A DNA stretch of 64,000 nucleotides. Source: Seonamhaeicola sp. (GTDB lineage: Bacteria; Bacteroidota; Bacteroidia; Flavobacteriales; Flavobacteriaceae). This document shows, piece after piece, positions 7,686 to 15,483 of the stretch. The DNA is taken from NCBI RefSeq assembly GCF_028281565.1, contig NZ_JANQJQ010000042.1, positions 1 through 64,000 on the forward strand. Direction: 5' to 3'. Position 1 is the stretch's first letter, and the number at the start of each line of letters is the position of its first letter. Both the position numbers and the translations under genes were made by a program. The notes under the pieces are model-generated. The model did not search any database. It was not told the origin of the DNA and worked only from the letters and a program-made list of their open reading frames with translations.

Positions 7686-8528
7686 TTAAAAGGGGCTTTT
7701 ATCTAATCTAAATGAAATTGATACAAATGGATTAAATCTAATATAGTCTTTATGTAATTGTTCAAAGCTTAAACTTTCATTAATTACATCGCCTTTTTTG
7801 TATTTAGAGTTAAGAAGTTTTTGATTGTGAAATGCACAACCAGTTGTAATTGTAATATTCTGATTATAGATTAATGAAATACCAGTAAATACGGATAAGC
7901 TTTTTTCTAAATCATATCCCAAACCACCGCTAAGGCCTACATTAAAAGTTTCTGAGTTGTTTGGGAACCAAGTAAACATGACTGATGGATGAAAGTCTAT
8001 TTTATTTTGATTAGTTCCCCTTGTTATAATATATGTGCTATCCAAGGCTTTAGAAAAGTAGGTGTCTCTATCTTTAAGATTAATGAAATTAAAGCCAAAA
8101 GTGGTTTGCCATGATCCTTTTTTTTCAGTTTTATAGGTATAGATGTATTCTTTTTCTTTAGCCAAGTTTTCTTCTTTTTTTACATTTTTTAGAACTACAA
8201 CTTTTATTGTTAGATCTTGATTCTTGGAAAGCTTTATAGTGTCTATTATTTTTGAAGATAAGCTATCTTCCGTAATCTGTTCCTGAAGTTCTTCAGTTTT
8301 TTTTGGAATGCTTAATGGATCTAATTTATGGAATTCACTATTAATAACTGCCTCGTAAATCTTATTTGGGTCTATGTTTTTTATTTGAATCTTATAAGTG
8401 CCAGGTGTAATAACAGTTGATTTTTTATAGATATTACCGGAAACATCAATCGAGATAGTTTTTCTTTGGGCAAAAACAGTAAATGAGCTAAGGTATAGAA
8501 TGATTATTGCTGATGTAAAAGTTTTCAT
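7686..8528 (-). CDS. Secreted protein with C-terminal beta-barrel-like half, unknown function
   Basis: A 280-residue protein with a Sec signal peptide (residues 1-20, cut near VFAQ). Residues 21-125 look like a soluble beta-rich domain ending in a lysine-rich linker. Residues 135-280 show alternating aromatic/polar strands (WQTTFGFNFINL, FNVGLSGGLGYDL, LSVFTGISLIYNQNITI) and end in VSISFRLDKSPF with a terminal Phe, as in outer-membrane barrels. No family is recognised. It follows the LuxR-type regulator gene by 75 nt, with its own promoter carrying the same palindrome, at the same spacing, as the promoter of the kinase operon. It is therefore likely a target of that two-component system. Confidence 0.6.
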   Translation of the reverse strand: MKTFTSAIIILYLSSFTVFAQRKTISIDVSGNIYKKSTVITPGTYKIQIKNIDPNKIYEAVINSEFHKLDPLSIPKKTEELQEQITEDSLSSKIIDTIKLSKNQDLTIKVVVLKNVKKEENLAKEKEYIYTYKTEKKGSWQTTFGFNFINLKDRDTYFSKALDSTYIITRGTNQNKIDFHPSVMFTWFPNNSETFNVGLSGGLGYDLEKSLSVFTGISLIYNQNITITTGCAFHNQKLLNSKYKKGDVINESLSFEQLHKDYIRFNPFVSISFRLDKSPF

Positions 8529-8553
8529 AATTAACGGTTTTGAAATTCTTATT

Positions 8554-8602
8554 CAAACCTATTTATAATTCAATATGAAAACCATCCCCAATACAGGGTA
8601 TA
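8554..8602 (-). promoter_or_regulatory. Promoter with palindromic operator, copy 1 of 2
   Basis: On the minus strand TATACCCTGTATTGGGGAT begins at 8602, just after the regulator stop codon, and TAGGTTTG, a perfect -7 box, ends at 8554. From the first T of the motif to the final G of TTTG is exactly 49 nt, identical to the copy at 12924-12972. The motif centre is near -43, a class II activator position. It serves the gene at 7686-8528. Confidence 0.65.
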
Positions 8603-8603
8603 T

Positions 8604-9227
8604 TTAAAACTTGTATTTTTTGTCTAGTGCATAGCGCAAGAGTTCACCCTTGCCTTGTAGTCCAAGAATACGGGCCATGTTTTTTCGGTGGGTGTCCACT
8701 GTATGAACACCAATAAAGAGAATATCGGCAATTTCACGGGAGGTCTTGCCTTGAGCAATAAGTTCCAAAATCTCTATTTGGCGCTTAGTTAAAACGCCTT
8801 TGGTTTTATTTGAAGGGGTTTCATTTAAAACATTTGTGTTAATGTTGGCGTCAAAATAGGTGTCACCTTTATGTACTGCTATAATAGCTTTATGAACTTC
8901 CTGTAACGAAGAGTTCTTTAGGATATAACCATCAGCGCCGGCTTCTAACATTTGCTGAACGGCATCGGTTTGGTCAAACATGGTAAAGGCCAGTACTTTT
9001 ATATTGGGGTGCTTTTTTTTGATTTGCCTGGTAGCTTCAATACCGTCCAGTTTGGGCATACGTATATCTGTTAAAACTATGTTGGGCCACTTCTTTTCTA
9101 CGATTTCCAACAGGGCCTCCCCGTCGTTGGCGGTACCAACAATGCTGATATCATCTTCATACTCTAAAAGTAGATTGATACCGTCTATTAAGGATTGGTG
9201 GTCTTCGGCAATGGCTAATCGGATCAT
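8604..9227 (-). CDS. LuxR/NarL-type response regulator
   Basis: A 207-residue response regulator. The receiver domain (1-120) has the acidic pocket (Glu8, Asp9), phospho-acceptor Asp54 in IVLTDIRMPKLDG, the switch Thr in LAFTMF and Lys in YILKNSS. The C-terminal LuxR/GerE helix-turn-helix (about 140-200) includes LTKRQIEILELIAQGKTSRE and IADILFIGVHTVDTHRKNM. The start codon overlaps the stop of the histidine kinase by 4 nt (ATGA), so the pair is translationally coupled. A palindrome found upstream of both transcription units of the locus is the likely DNA target. Confidence 0.93.
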   Translation of the reverse strand: MIRLAIAEDHQSLIDGINLLLEYEDDISIVGTANDGEALLEIVEKKWPNIVLTDIRMPKLDGIEATRQIKKKHPNIKVLAFTMFDQTDAVQQMLEAGADGYILKNSSLQEVHKAIIAVHKGDTYFDANINTNVLNETPSNKTKGVLTKRQIEILELIAQGKTSREIADILFIGVHTVDTHRKNMARILGLQGKGELLRYALDKKYKF

Positions 9228-10996
9228 ATTGGAATATCAATTATTACAGTAGTTCCTTTTTTGAGTTCAGATTCTATGGTCATGGTACCATTCAAATGTT
9301 CTACACGTTTATCTATGCTGCTGATGCCCATACCTTTATGTCTGGTGGTTATTTGACTTGGGTTAAACCCTTTACCGTTATCTTCTACCATAATATTGAG
9401 CGTTTCCTCGTGATTGGTCAAATGTATGGTGGCTTCCGTAGCGTTAGCGTGTTTAATGATATTGGTTACTAATTCCTGTATAATTCTAAAAATAGTGAGC
9501 TCCAGGCTATTTTCCAAACGGTTTTCAAGGCCATGGTCTATTACATCGATGGTAATTTTATTAGCAGCAGATACTTTTTCGGCCATTTGATTTACAGCTT
9601 TTAAAAGCCCTTGTTTTGCAATCACGCCGGAGTTTTTGGCATGGGCAATAGAACGTATTTTTTGATAGGCCTCATCTAAAAGGGTTGTGGTCTTATCATA
9701 TAGTTCCGGGGTTTGCTTATCTTTTAAAGCATTAAAATGCAGTTTTACTGTGGCCATAAGTCCGCCTAAATCATCATGAAGGTCATTAGCAATACGTTGG
9801 CGTTCTTTTTCCTGGCCTTCGATCATAGCATCAATACTTAATAACTCTTGTTCTTTTAGAACTGTTGCTAGTTTTTGACTTTCTAAGGCTTTTTCTTGCT
9901 CCGCTAATTTCTGTTTACGTTTGGTGTTTTTTTGGATAAGGAAGAAGGTAATGCCTCCAAAGCCTAACAAAACTAATGAACCGAATAAAAGATTTTGGGC
10001 TTGTTTCCGTTTACTTTCACTTTCCAGATTATCAGCACGTAGTTTTTCATTATCGTACTGCTCTTTTATTTCTGAAATAGCTATATTTTGTTCGGTATTA
10101 TTTATTGAATCTTTAATAGCTAAAAGTTTTTCAGCAGACAAAAAGGCATTTTCAAAATCATTAAGTGCTTTATAATTCTTTAGTTGATTATCATAATAAA
10201 CTTCTTGAGTTTTAATATTGTATTCATTTAGTGAAATATCTTTCGTTAATTCATAAAACTCTAATGCTTTATTATGGTCACCAGCTAGCTCATAAGCCTT
10301 TGCTTGATTATTGTAATTATTGGATACATATTGTCGTATTTTATATTTTTTGAAAACAGGAAGTGATTTTTTATAGAAGTACAAGGCTGAATCCGAATCT
10401 TTTTTTGTGCCATAGAATATACTACCAATATTGGTTTCAATAATAGCAATCCTTAATGTGTCATTAATAATTTTTAGTTTTTCAATTGTTTTTTTATAGT
10501 ATGAAATGGTTGAATCAAAATCATCTTTTCTAGATGATAAACTTGCATATTTTGAATAAGCACGAGCTAGCATTAAGGGGTCGTTAAATTTCTTGGCAAT
10601 TGAATAATACTCATCTGCATACGGTTCTATATCAATGTCCAGATTATTTTGTTGCAATAATAAGTCACATATTTCATAATAAGTATTTGCCAAATGTTTA
10701 AGACTATCAATTTGTTTAAAAATTATAAGTGCTTTCGTTAATTCCTCAAAGCCCAAATCATGTCTGTCTCTTCGTTTTAAAATAATTCCATTATAATATG
10801 AATATTGTGCTTTTTCAAAAATAGATTTTCCGGTTTTTAAGTTTTTATTCAGAAAAACTTCTGCAGAATCTACCATAAGTCGATTTAGATAGTTTTCAAC
10901 TTTATCATAATCAGATTCTTGTGAAACGCAAAAACCAGTAACTAAAAATAGTACTGGTAAAAGCATTAATTTTATTTTTAATTCTTTCCTTATCAA
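9224..10996 (-). CDS. TPR-containing sensor histidine kinase (HisKA_3 type)
   Basis: A 590-residue sensor. A signal peptide/TM (residues 7-25) is followed by a periplasmic tetratricopeptide region (about 30-300), a coiled segment (300-335), one TM helix (about 337-355), another coiled linker, and the HisKA_3 dimerisation helix with phospho-acceptor His407 in RIANDLHDDLGG. The ATPase domain has the N box ELVTNIIKHANA and G box VEDNGKGF. The architecture matches flavobacterial NarX-like kinases partnered with LuxR regulators. It overlaps both neighbours by 4 nt, placing it firmly in one operon with a membrane protein and a trypsin-like protease. The TPR region suggests a protein or peptide signal. 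Confidence 0.93.
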   Translation of the reverse strand: MIRKELKIKLMLLPVLFLVTGFCVSQESDYDKVENYLNRLMVDSAEVFLNKNLKTGKSIFEKAQYSYYNGIILKRRDRHDLGFEELTKALIIFKQIDSLKHLANTYYEICDLLLQQNNLDIDIEPYADEYYSIAKKFNDPLMLARAYSKYASLSSRKDDFDSTISYYKKTIEKLKIINDTLRIAIIETNIGSIFYGTKKDSDSALYFYKKSLPVFKKYKIRQYVSNNYNNQAKAYELAGDHNKALEFYELTKDISLNEYNIKTQEVYYDNQLKNYKALNDFENAFLSAEKLLAIKDSINNTEQNIAISEIKEQYDNEKLRADNLESESKRKQAQNLLFGSLVLLGFGGITFFLIQKNTKRKQKLAEQEKALESQKLATVLKEQELLSIDAMIEGQEKERQRIANDLHDDLGGLMATVKLHFNALKDKQTPELYDKTTTLLDEAYQKIRSIAHAKNSGVIAKQGLLKAVNQMAEKVSAANKITIDVIDHGLENRLENSLELTIFRIIQELVTNIIKHANATEATIHLTNHEETLNIMVEDNGKGFNPSQITTRHKGMGISSIDKRVEHLNGTMTIESELKKGTTVIIDIPI

Positions 10997-11448
10997 ATAC
11001 CGATTATTATTGCACCTTCTTTGGTTTCTGGTATAAGAACAGGGAAGTCACATGCCTTTGAATTATCAATTGTAGGTTTTTTGTCAACCTCATGAATATG
11101 AAACAGGAATAATTCTATATCATATTCATATTTAAGTTCAAAACCTAGTAAGTCGTCACTCGCAAGTGAAATGTAAGGTTCTTTGTCAAGGGCGTATTTA
11201 CTTCTCCAAATATGAACCATAAAAAAAGCTTTACCGGAATCATCTAATGTACATGGGTTAATATCAATGATTTGGAAATTATCATCAAAGTGTTTAGACT
11301 TAGGGACAAATTCTATCTTTTCAATTTTTAAGCCGCTAGTCCAAGTAGCTGTAGCTCCTATTTTTAGATCGTTATCTTCAAAGAACATAAAGTTTACACT
11401 CTTTGGCTCACTGGGTTTTTCTAATCTTGTTGAATAAATTTTGCTCAT
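10993..11448 (-). CDS. Hypothetical protein of the protease-kinase operon
   Basis: A 151-residue soluble protein with no signal peptide or TM. Its composition is beta-rich (FMFFEDNDLKIGATATW, FFMVHIWRSKY, YEYDIELFLFHIHEV) and it ends in a short hydrophobic tail, EGAIIIGI. No known family is recognised. The stop codon overlaps the histidine-kinase start by 4 nt, and the protease gene ends 12 nt upstream, so it is co-expressed with both. Possible roles are a protease partner or substrate; nothing in the sequence decides this. Confidence 0.65.
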   Translation of the reverse strand: MSKIYSTRLEKPSEPKSVNFMFFEDNDLKIGATATWTSGLKIEKIEFVPKSKHFDDNFQIIDINPCTLDDSGKAFFMVHIWRSKYALDKEPYISLASDDLLGFELKYEYDIELFLFHIHEVDKKPTIDNSKACDFPVLIPETKEGAIIIGI

Positions 11449-11460
11449 AATTACTTTAGT

Positions 11461-12558
11461 TTAAAAAATTATTTTTGGAGTGAATTTCGTTATCATCGGA
11501 ATTTTTGCTTTATAATATATCTCTCTATAATCAGGATGAAAGTCATCAAAGCAAGTATTAAAAATATGACTTAAATTGTTGGCAACACTCATTTTGTAAT
11601 CCTCTGTCTTACAGAAAAGTAGCCCAACAGCACCAATATTATTGTCTTCTTTAAAAGTAAGAACACTACCTGAATTACCGGACTCAAGTTCATTTTTGAG
11701 TAAGATTTGATTTTTAAAAATTTTAAAGCTTTCACGACCTACTGAATAAAATCGAGTATCTTCAACTTTTACTGTTGCATTTCTACTTAAAACTTCATTA
11801 TTTGAACTATTTAAATAATTACATTTATTAAGCTTTTTTCCAATAGGAGGAACATCTCTAAGGTTACCGCTTAGCTTAATACCACAATAATTTTCTCGAT
11901 TTTCTATATGGTGTTTATCAAAACGATCAAAATTATTAAAGTGAACAAATGCAACTTCTCTTCTTTTATCCAAACACCTCCAAAAAAGACGACCACATTT
12001 GTATTTTTCTAAGGGTTTGTACGAGTCATAATTGTCTTTACCAGGCTGGACAATATCTCCTCCTAATTCAATGTCGTAAGCAAGTACATGCCAGTTGGAA
12101 ATACCAAAATATTCATTTGGAAACCCTTCAAGTTGAAAGACAGCTCCTAGAGTACCTCCAGACCTTTCTTTATTACCAATATGAAGCCCACTCTTTAAAC
12201 TTTTACTGGGTAAAATTTCCTCTGTCTCGTCGTACGGGTCGATTAAGGTAAATTTTCGAGTTTCATAAGTTTTCAATATTTCAAAATCAAACAATTCTTC
12301 TAAGTAACTTTTGTTTTTTTGTACGGATTCAACAAAGCTAAATCTGGAATCTTGACCTCCTGAATTATTCATTAAATATTCGATGAGTTCCTTTCTATCA
12401 ATATATTTCCCATCCTCACTCCCAACTTTTATTTCAAACATGTCGCCTTCCTTGAATACACCAACATAAATAGCACTAGGGTATTCAATTAATAAAGAAG
12501 CATAAACTTCCATTTTGTCATCAGCTTCTTTTTCAGTATCATATATTAATTTTTGCAT
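11461..12558 (-). CDS. Trypsin-like serine peptidase domain protein (putative)
   Basis: A 365-residue cytoplasmic-looking protein without a signal peptide. Residues 1-120 form an unrecognised N-terminal domain; residues about 130-345 look like a chymotrypsin-fold peptidase. His157 in YFGISNWHVLA matches the catalytic histidine block, and Ser296 in LESGNSGSVLTF matches the GDSGG-type nucleophile block as GNSGS. The usual DvA triad Asp position reads REVAFVHF, with Glu201, so the triad is His/Glu?/Ser or uses another acid such as Asp211. Several cysteines are present. It starts 1 nt inside the stop of the membrane-protein gene (TAATG), showing coupling. Fold is likely; activity is uncertain. 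Confidence 0.65.
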   Translation of the reverse strand: MQKLIYDTEKEADDKMEVYASLLIEYPSAIYVGVFKEGDMFEIKVGSEDGKYIDRKELIEYLMNNSGGQDSRFSFVESVQKNKSYLEELFDFEILKTYETRKFTLIDPYDETEEILPSKSLKSGLHIGNKERSGGTLGAVFQLEGFPNEYFGISNWHVLAYDIELGGDIVQPGKDNYDSYKPLEKYKCGRLFWRCLDKRREVAFVHFNNFDRFDKHHIENRENYCGIKLSGNLRDVPPIGKKLNKCNYLNSSNNEVLSRNATVKVEDTRFYSVGRESFKIFKNQILLKNELESGNSGSVLTFKEDNNIGAVGLLFCKTEDYKMSVANNLSHIFNTCFDDFHPDYREIYYKAKIPMITKFTPKIIF

Positions 12559-12896
12559 TACACCAAAGGATTAAACAAATACACCAACACAAACACCGCA
12601 ATAGCACCGGAAGCACTAATGGTAGGTTCTTTTTCTAAAAGTGACATGGCGTTGGGTTCTTTATTACCCGCTGCATTAGTACGCATCAACTGGTTACCGT
12701 CTGGTTTATGATTTAAGGAAATCATCCCGGGGATTGAAATACTTATGGATGCCGCAGCTAAGGCTATTAGAACACGACAGAACCAAAAATAGGTGTCGTC
12801 AAAACCTAGGTCTTTTTTATGAGTGATTATCATAATCGCAATAAAAGCGATGACACCAAATAAAAACATGGTAATGGGAGAGACTAATTTTTTCAT
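12558..12896 (-). CDS. Small membrane protein, first gene of the protease-kinase operon
   Basis: A 112-residue protein with three hydrophobic segments: about 5-24, 38-56 (FCRVLIALAAASISISIPGM) and a C-terminal ASGAIAVFVLVYLFNP (about 94-109). The combination of an ISISIPG block and a final AxGAlAVFVlVYfFNP block recurs, from memory, in small bacterial membrane modules next to peptidase or NTPase effectors; I cannot verify this here. It is the promoter-proximal gene, behind a palindrome-bearing promoter, and overlaps the protease start by 1 nt. A role as membrane anchor or channel for the protease is inference. Confidence 0.65.
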   Translation of the reverse strand: MKKLVSPITMFLFGVIAFIAIMIITHKKDLGFDDTYFWFCRVLIALAAASISISIPGMISLNHKPDGNQLMRTNAAGNKEPNAMSLLEKEPTISASGAIAVFVLVYLFNPLV

Positions 12897-12923
12897 TGTG
12901 GTTGGATTCGTTAATTAATGTCA

Positions 12924-12972
12924 CAAAGGTGTGCTATAATTAGAAGGGAAGAAATACCCAATACCGGGTATA
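12924..12972 (-). promoter_or_regulatory. Promoter with palindromic operator, copy 2 of 2
   Basis: TATACCCGGTATTGGGTAT begins at 12972 on the minus strand: half-sites ATACCC and GGGTAT around a 6-nt spacer. CACCTTTG, one mismatch from TAnnTTTG, ends at 12924. The motif-to-TTTG distance is 49 nt, exactly as at 8554-8602. It drives the operon starting at 12896, which includes the response regulator, so autoregulation is likely. Confidence 0.65.
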
Positions 12973-13053
12973 TTTCTTTCAAGCTAGTAAGAAAAATGGA
13001 TAAATAAAAGCATTTCCGGACTAAAAGCTAAAAAATCTGATGTAAAGCCCTAC

Positions 13054-13239
13054 TTATTTAAAAAAGAACTTGATAGCAGCAATAAATAGGATAAAAGCAA
13101 TAAAGGCAACAAGTATCCAAATACTACCGGAATAAAAGCGTTTGTGAAGTTTTAGATCTTTTCGGTAAGTATAGCCGATGATGATAGCAAAGGCCACAAA
13201 AAATAAAACTCCGAAAATGATTTGACCTTTACTGAACAT
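13054..13239 (-). CDS. Small two-TM hypothetical protein
   Basis: A 61-residue protein with two membrane helices (about 6-23 and 38-58) separated by the basic loop TYRKDLKLHKRFY. No function is known. It is upstream of the palindromic promoter of the protease-kinase operon and is probably a separate unit. The hydrophobic pattern and basic loop favour a real gene. Confidence 0.55.
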   Translation of the reverse strand: MFSKGQIIFGVLFFVAFAIIIGYTYRKDLKLHKRFYSGSIWILVAFIAFILFIAAIKFFFK

Positions 13240-13291
13240 ATAATTACTTTTATTGCAAATAAAGTAAAATTAGATTAAAAGAAACGAATTT

Positions 13292-13678
13292 ATGAGGGAC
13301 AAAATTGATGCTGTTAAAACATTTCACACCGCATTTAAAATAGGGCATAGAGAAACCCCAAAGGCTGACCTGGGACCTGAAAAAAACATGTTGCGTTATA
13401 AGTTAATGCGCGAAGAAAACGAAGAATATTTGGATGCGGCCAATGATGGGGATCTGGTTGAAGTAGCCGATGCTTTAGGTGATATGCTTTATATTTTATG
13501 CGGTACCATTATAGAACATGGGCTACAATATAAAATAGAAGAGGTGTTTGAAGAAATCCAGCGTAGCAATATGAGCAAATTAGGAGACAATGGTGAACCC
13601 ATTTACAGGGAAGATGGTAAAGTACTGAAAGGCCCAAACTATTTTAAGCCGGATATACAAACTATATTAGAGAAATAG
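13292..13678 (+). CDS. MazG-like / all-alpha NTP pyrophosphohydrolase
   Basis: A 128-residue all-helical protein of the MazG-like NTP pyrophosphohydrolase superfamily. The metal-binding signature is split across two helices: MREENEEYLDA (about 39-49, the ExxEE type) and VEVADALGDMLYILCG (about 56-71, the ExxD type). The superfamily hydrolyses nucleoside triphosphates or phosphoribosyl-ATP. HisE is smaller and sits in his operons, so this stand-alone form more likely cleans non-canonical nucleotides. It is convergent with ilvE, with a bidirectional terminator between. Confidence 0.85.
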   Translation: MRDKIDAVKTFHTAFKIGHRETPKADLGPEKNMLRYKLMREENEEYLDAANDGDLVEVADALGDMLYILCGTIIEHGLQYKIEEVFEEIQRSNMSKLGDNGEPIYREDGKVLKGPNYFKPDIQTILEK

Positions 13679-13684
13679 AACTCG

Positions 13685-13711
13685 TGTCATTCTGAACTTG
13701 TTTCAGAATCT
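13685..13711. repeat. REP-like palindrome
   Basis: TGTCATTCTGAACTTGTTTCAGAATC contains the inverted repeat ATTCTGAA/TTCAGAAT (13689-13696, 13702-13709). Same family as the other TGTCAT-ATCT palindromes. Confidence 0.7.
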
Positions 13712-13774
13712 AAACGTTTAATGATAACATGAATCAATTCAATACTTATAGAAACAGGTTGACAAAAAGGGAAT

Positions 13775-13807
13775 AAAAAAAGAGAAGCTAACAACTTCTC
13801 TTTTTTT
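13775..13807. terminator. Bidirectional intrinsic terminator
   Basis: AAAAAAAGAGAAG (13775-13787) is repeated inverted as CTTCTCTTTTTTT (13795-13807) around a 7-nt loop. It lies between the convergent NTP-pyrophosphohydrolase and ilvE genes and can end both transcripts. Confidence 0.85.
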
Positions 13808-13827
13808 ATTATGTAAATTTACGTGTC

Positions 13828-14895
13828 TTAATCAACTTTAAAACGCCACCCAAACGGATCTTCGGATTTATTAGTTTGAATATCTGTGATACGTTTTTTA
13901 AAGAATCCGGCATAGGTATTGTCTAATTTTGGCAAATCGTAATCTATCCCTTTATATCCAAAGGCCGCAATTGGTGACACCACCGCAGCGGTACCTGCAC
14001 CAAACATTTCTTTAAGTGTGCCGTTCTTGGCAGCTTCAACAACTTCGGTCACCGTAAGTTTTCTAACTTCTACATTAATACCTTCGGACTCTGCCAATTC
14101 AATAATACTTTTACGGGTGATCCCATCAAGAATTCTATCACTGGTTGGCCCGGTGATCAATGTATCGTTTATACGAACAAAAATATTCATGGCACCGGCT
14201 TCTTCAATGTATTCATGGTGGTGGTCATCAGTCCAGATAACCTGATGATACCCTTTAGCCTTTGCCAATTGTGTTGGATAAAACTGACCCGCATAATTAC
14301 CACCGGCTTTTGCAAAACCAACACCTCCATCAGCAGAACGTGAATAAGTTTCTTCTATTAAAACCTTTACATCTCCTGAAAAATAAGCTCCGGAAGGCGC
14401 AGTACAGATGATAAATTTATACTCATCCGCAGGCGAGGCATGGAATCCTTTCCCGGAAGCAAAGACAAACGGACGGATATATAAAGAACTCCCTTCGTTC
14501 GTGGGGATCCAGTCTTTGTCCAGCTCCAACAACGTTTTTAAGCCTTCCATAAAATAGGCTTCCGGCAATTCCGGGATGGCCAAACGTTTTGATGAAATAT
14601 TTAAACGCTTACAGTTATCTAACGGACGGAATAACCAGACATTATTATGATCATCTTTATACGCTTTCATACCTTCAAAAACAGATTGTCCGTAGTGGAA
14701 AATCTTTGCTGCAGGATCTAAAGTAATAGGCTGATACGGCATAATTTTAGGGTCATGCCATTTGCCATCTTTGTAATCGCATACCAGCATATGGTCTGAA
14801 AACACACTTCCAAACTTCAAATTATCAAAGTCTACTTCATTTATTTTTGAAGACTCTGCTTTTATAATCTCAATGTTATTGATCATAGTGCTCAT
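13828..14895 (-). CDS. ilvE: Branched-chain amino acid aminotransferase
   Basis: A 355-residue fold-type IV PLP aminotransferase of the long BCAT (type II) group. It has the early block HYGQSVFEGMKAYK, the RPFVFASG region, the PLP-lysine block near KAGGNYAGQFYPTQLAKAKG, and the C-terminal GTAAVVSPIAAFGY cofactor-phosphate region. It catalyses reversible transamination of leucine, isoleucine and valine with 2-oxoglutarate in the cytoplasm. It is monocistronic, divergent from the DUF4920 gene, and ends at the shared terminator. Confidence 0.93.
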   Translation of the reverse strand: MSTMINNIEIIKAESSKINEVDFDNLKFGSVFSDHMLVCDYKDGKWHDPKIMPYQPITLDPAAKIFHYGQSVFEGMKAYKDDHNNVWLFRPLDNCKRLNISSKRLAIPELPEAYFMEGLKTLLELDKDWIPTNEGSSLYIRPFVFASGKGFHASPADEYKFIICTAPSGAYFSGDVKVLIEETYSRSADGGVGFAKAGGNYAGQFYPTQLAKAKGYHQVIWTDDHHHEYIEEAGAMNIFVRINDTLITGPTSDRILDGITRKSIIELAESEGINVEVRKLTVTEVVEAAKNGTLKEMFGAGTAAVVSPIAAFGYKGIDYDLPKLDNTYAGFFKKRITDIQTNKSEDPFGWRFKVD

Positions 14896-14988
14896 AATCC
14901 GGTTATTTTACCAGACAAAGTTAAATAAAAAGGTTTTTAAAAAAGAGGTATATTTACATAAATCGTTTAAAATTGAAATATTCATATT

Positions 14989-15483
14989 ATGAGACCAATT
15001 ATTGTTGTATTTATTTGTGTTTTAATGTTAAATTCCTGCAAAAAGAAAGTTGAAGAAACACCAAAAGAACCGGTTAAAGTGGAGTACGCATCCTTTGGAA
15101 AAGAAATTATAGCTGATGATGCTATTGCCTCATCGTCCATGTTAAAGCATTACAAAGATATGACTACCGGAGATAGTATAAATTCTAAAATGACTGCAAC
15201 GGTGACCAAAGTTTGTCAGGCAAAAGGTTGTTGGATGACACTGGATTTAGGTGATGGAAATGAGGCCATGGTAAAGTTTAAAGATTACGGCTTTTTTGTA
15301 CCTAAGGATATTGCAGGAAAAGCGGTTATTGTAAATGGAAAGGCTTATGTAAAAGAAGTCCCGGTTGAAGAACTGCAACATTATGCTGAAGATGCCGGAA
15401 AATCTGCTGAAGAAATTGCATCCATAACGGAACCTAAAAGAACCTTTTCTTTTGAAGCCGATGGTGTTTTAGTAGCGCAATAG
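14989..15483 (+). CDS. DUF4920 lipoprotein
   Basis: A 164-residue protein with a lipoprotein signal peptide (lipobox LNSC, Cys17). The remainder is a DUF4920 domain with an OB-like strand pattern and the conserved VCQAKGCWMTLDLG block (about 76-89), whose CxxxGCW cysteines suggest metal or redox chemistry; VKFKDYGFFVPKDI follows. Function is unknown. The TAG stop overlaps the GTG start of mnmD by one base, so the two are translationally coupled, an arrangement without an obvious functional link. Confidence 0.85.
   Translation: MRPIIVVFICVLMLNSCKKKVEETPKEPVKVEYASFGKEIIADDAIASSSMLKHYKDMTTGDSINSKMTATVTKVCQAKGCWMTLDLGDGNEAMVKFKDYGFFVPKDIAGKAVIVNGKAYVKEVPVEELQHYAEDAGKSAEEIASITEPKRTFSFEADGVLVAQ

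Noticed and set aside
12900-12976. Palindrome GAAATACCC-N-GGGTATATTTC as a terminator
   Set aside because: No T tract, and an equivalent copy at the same distance from another promoter shows it is an operator.
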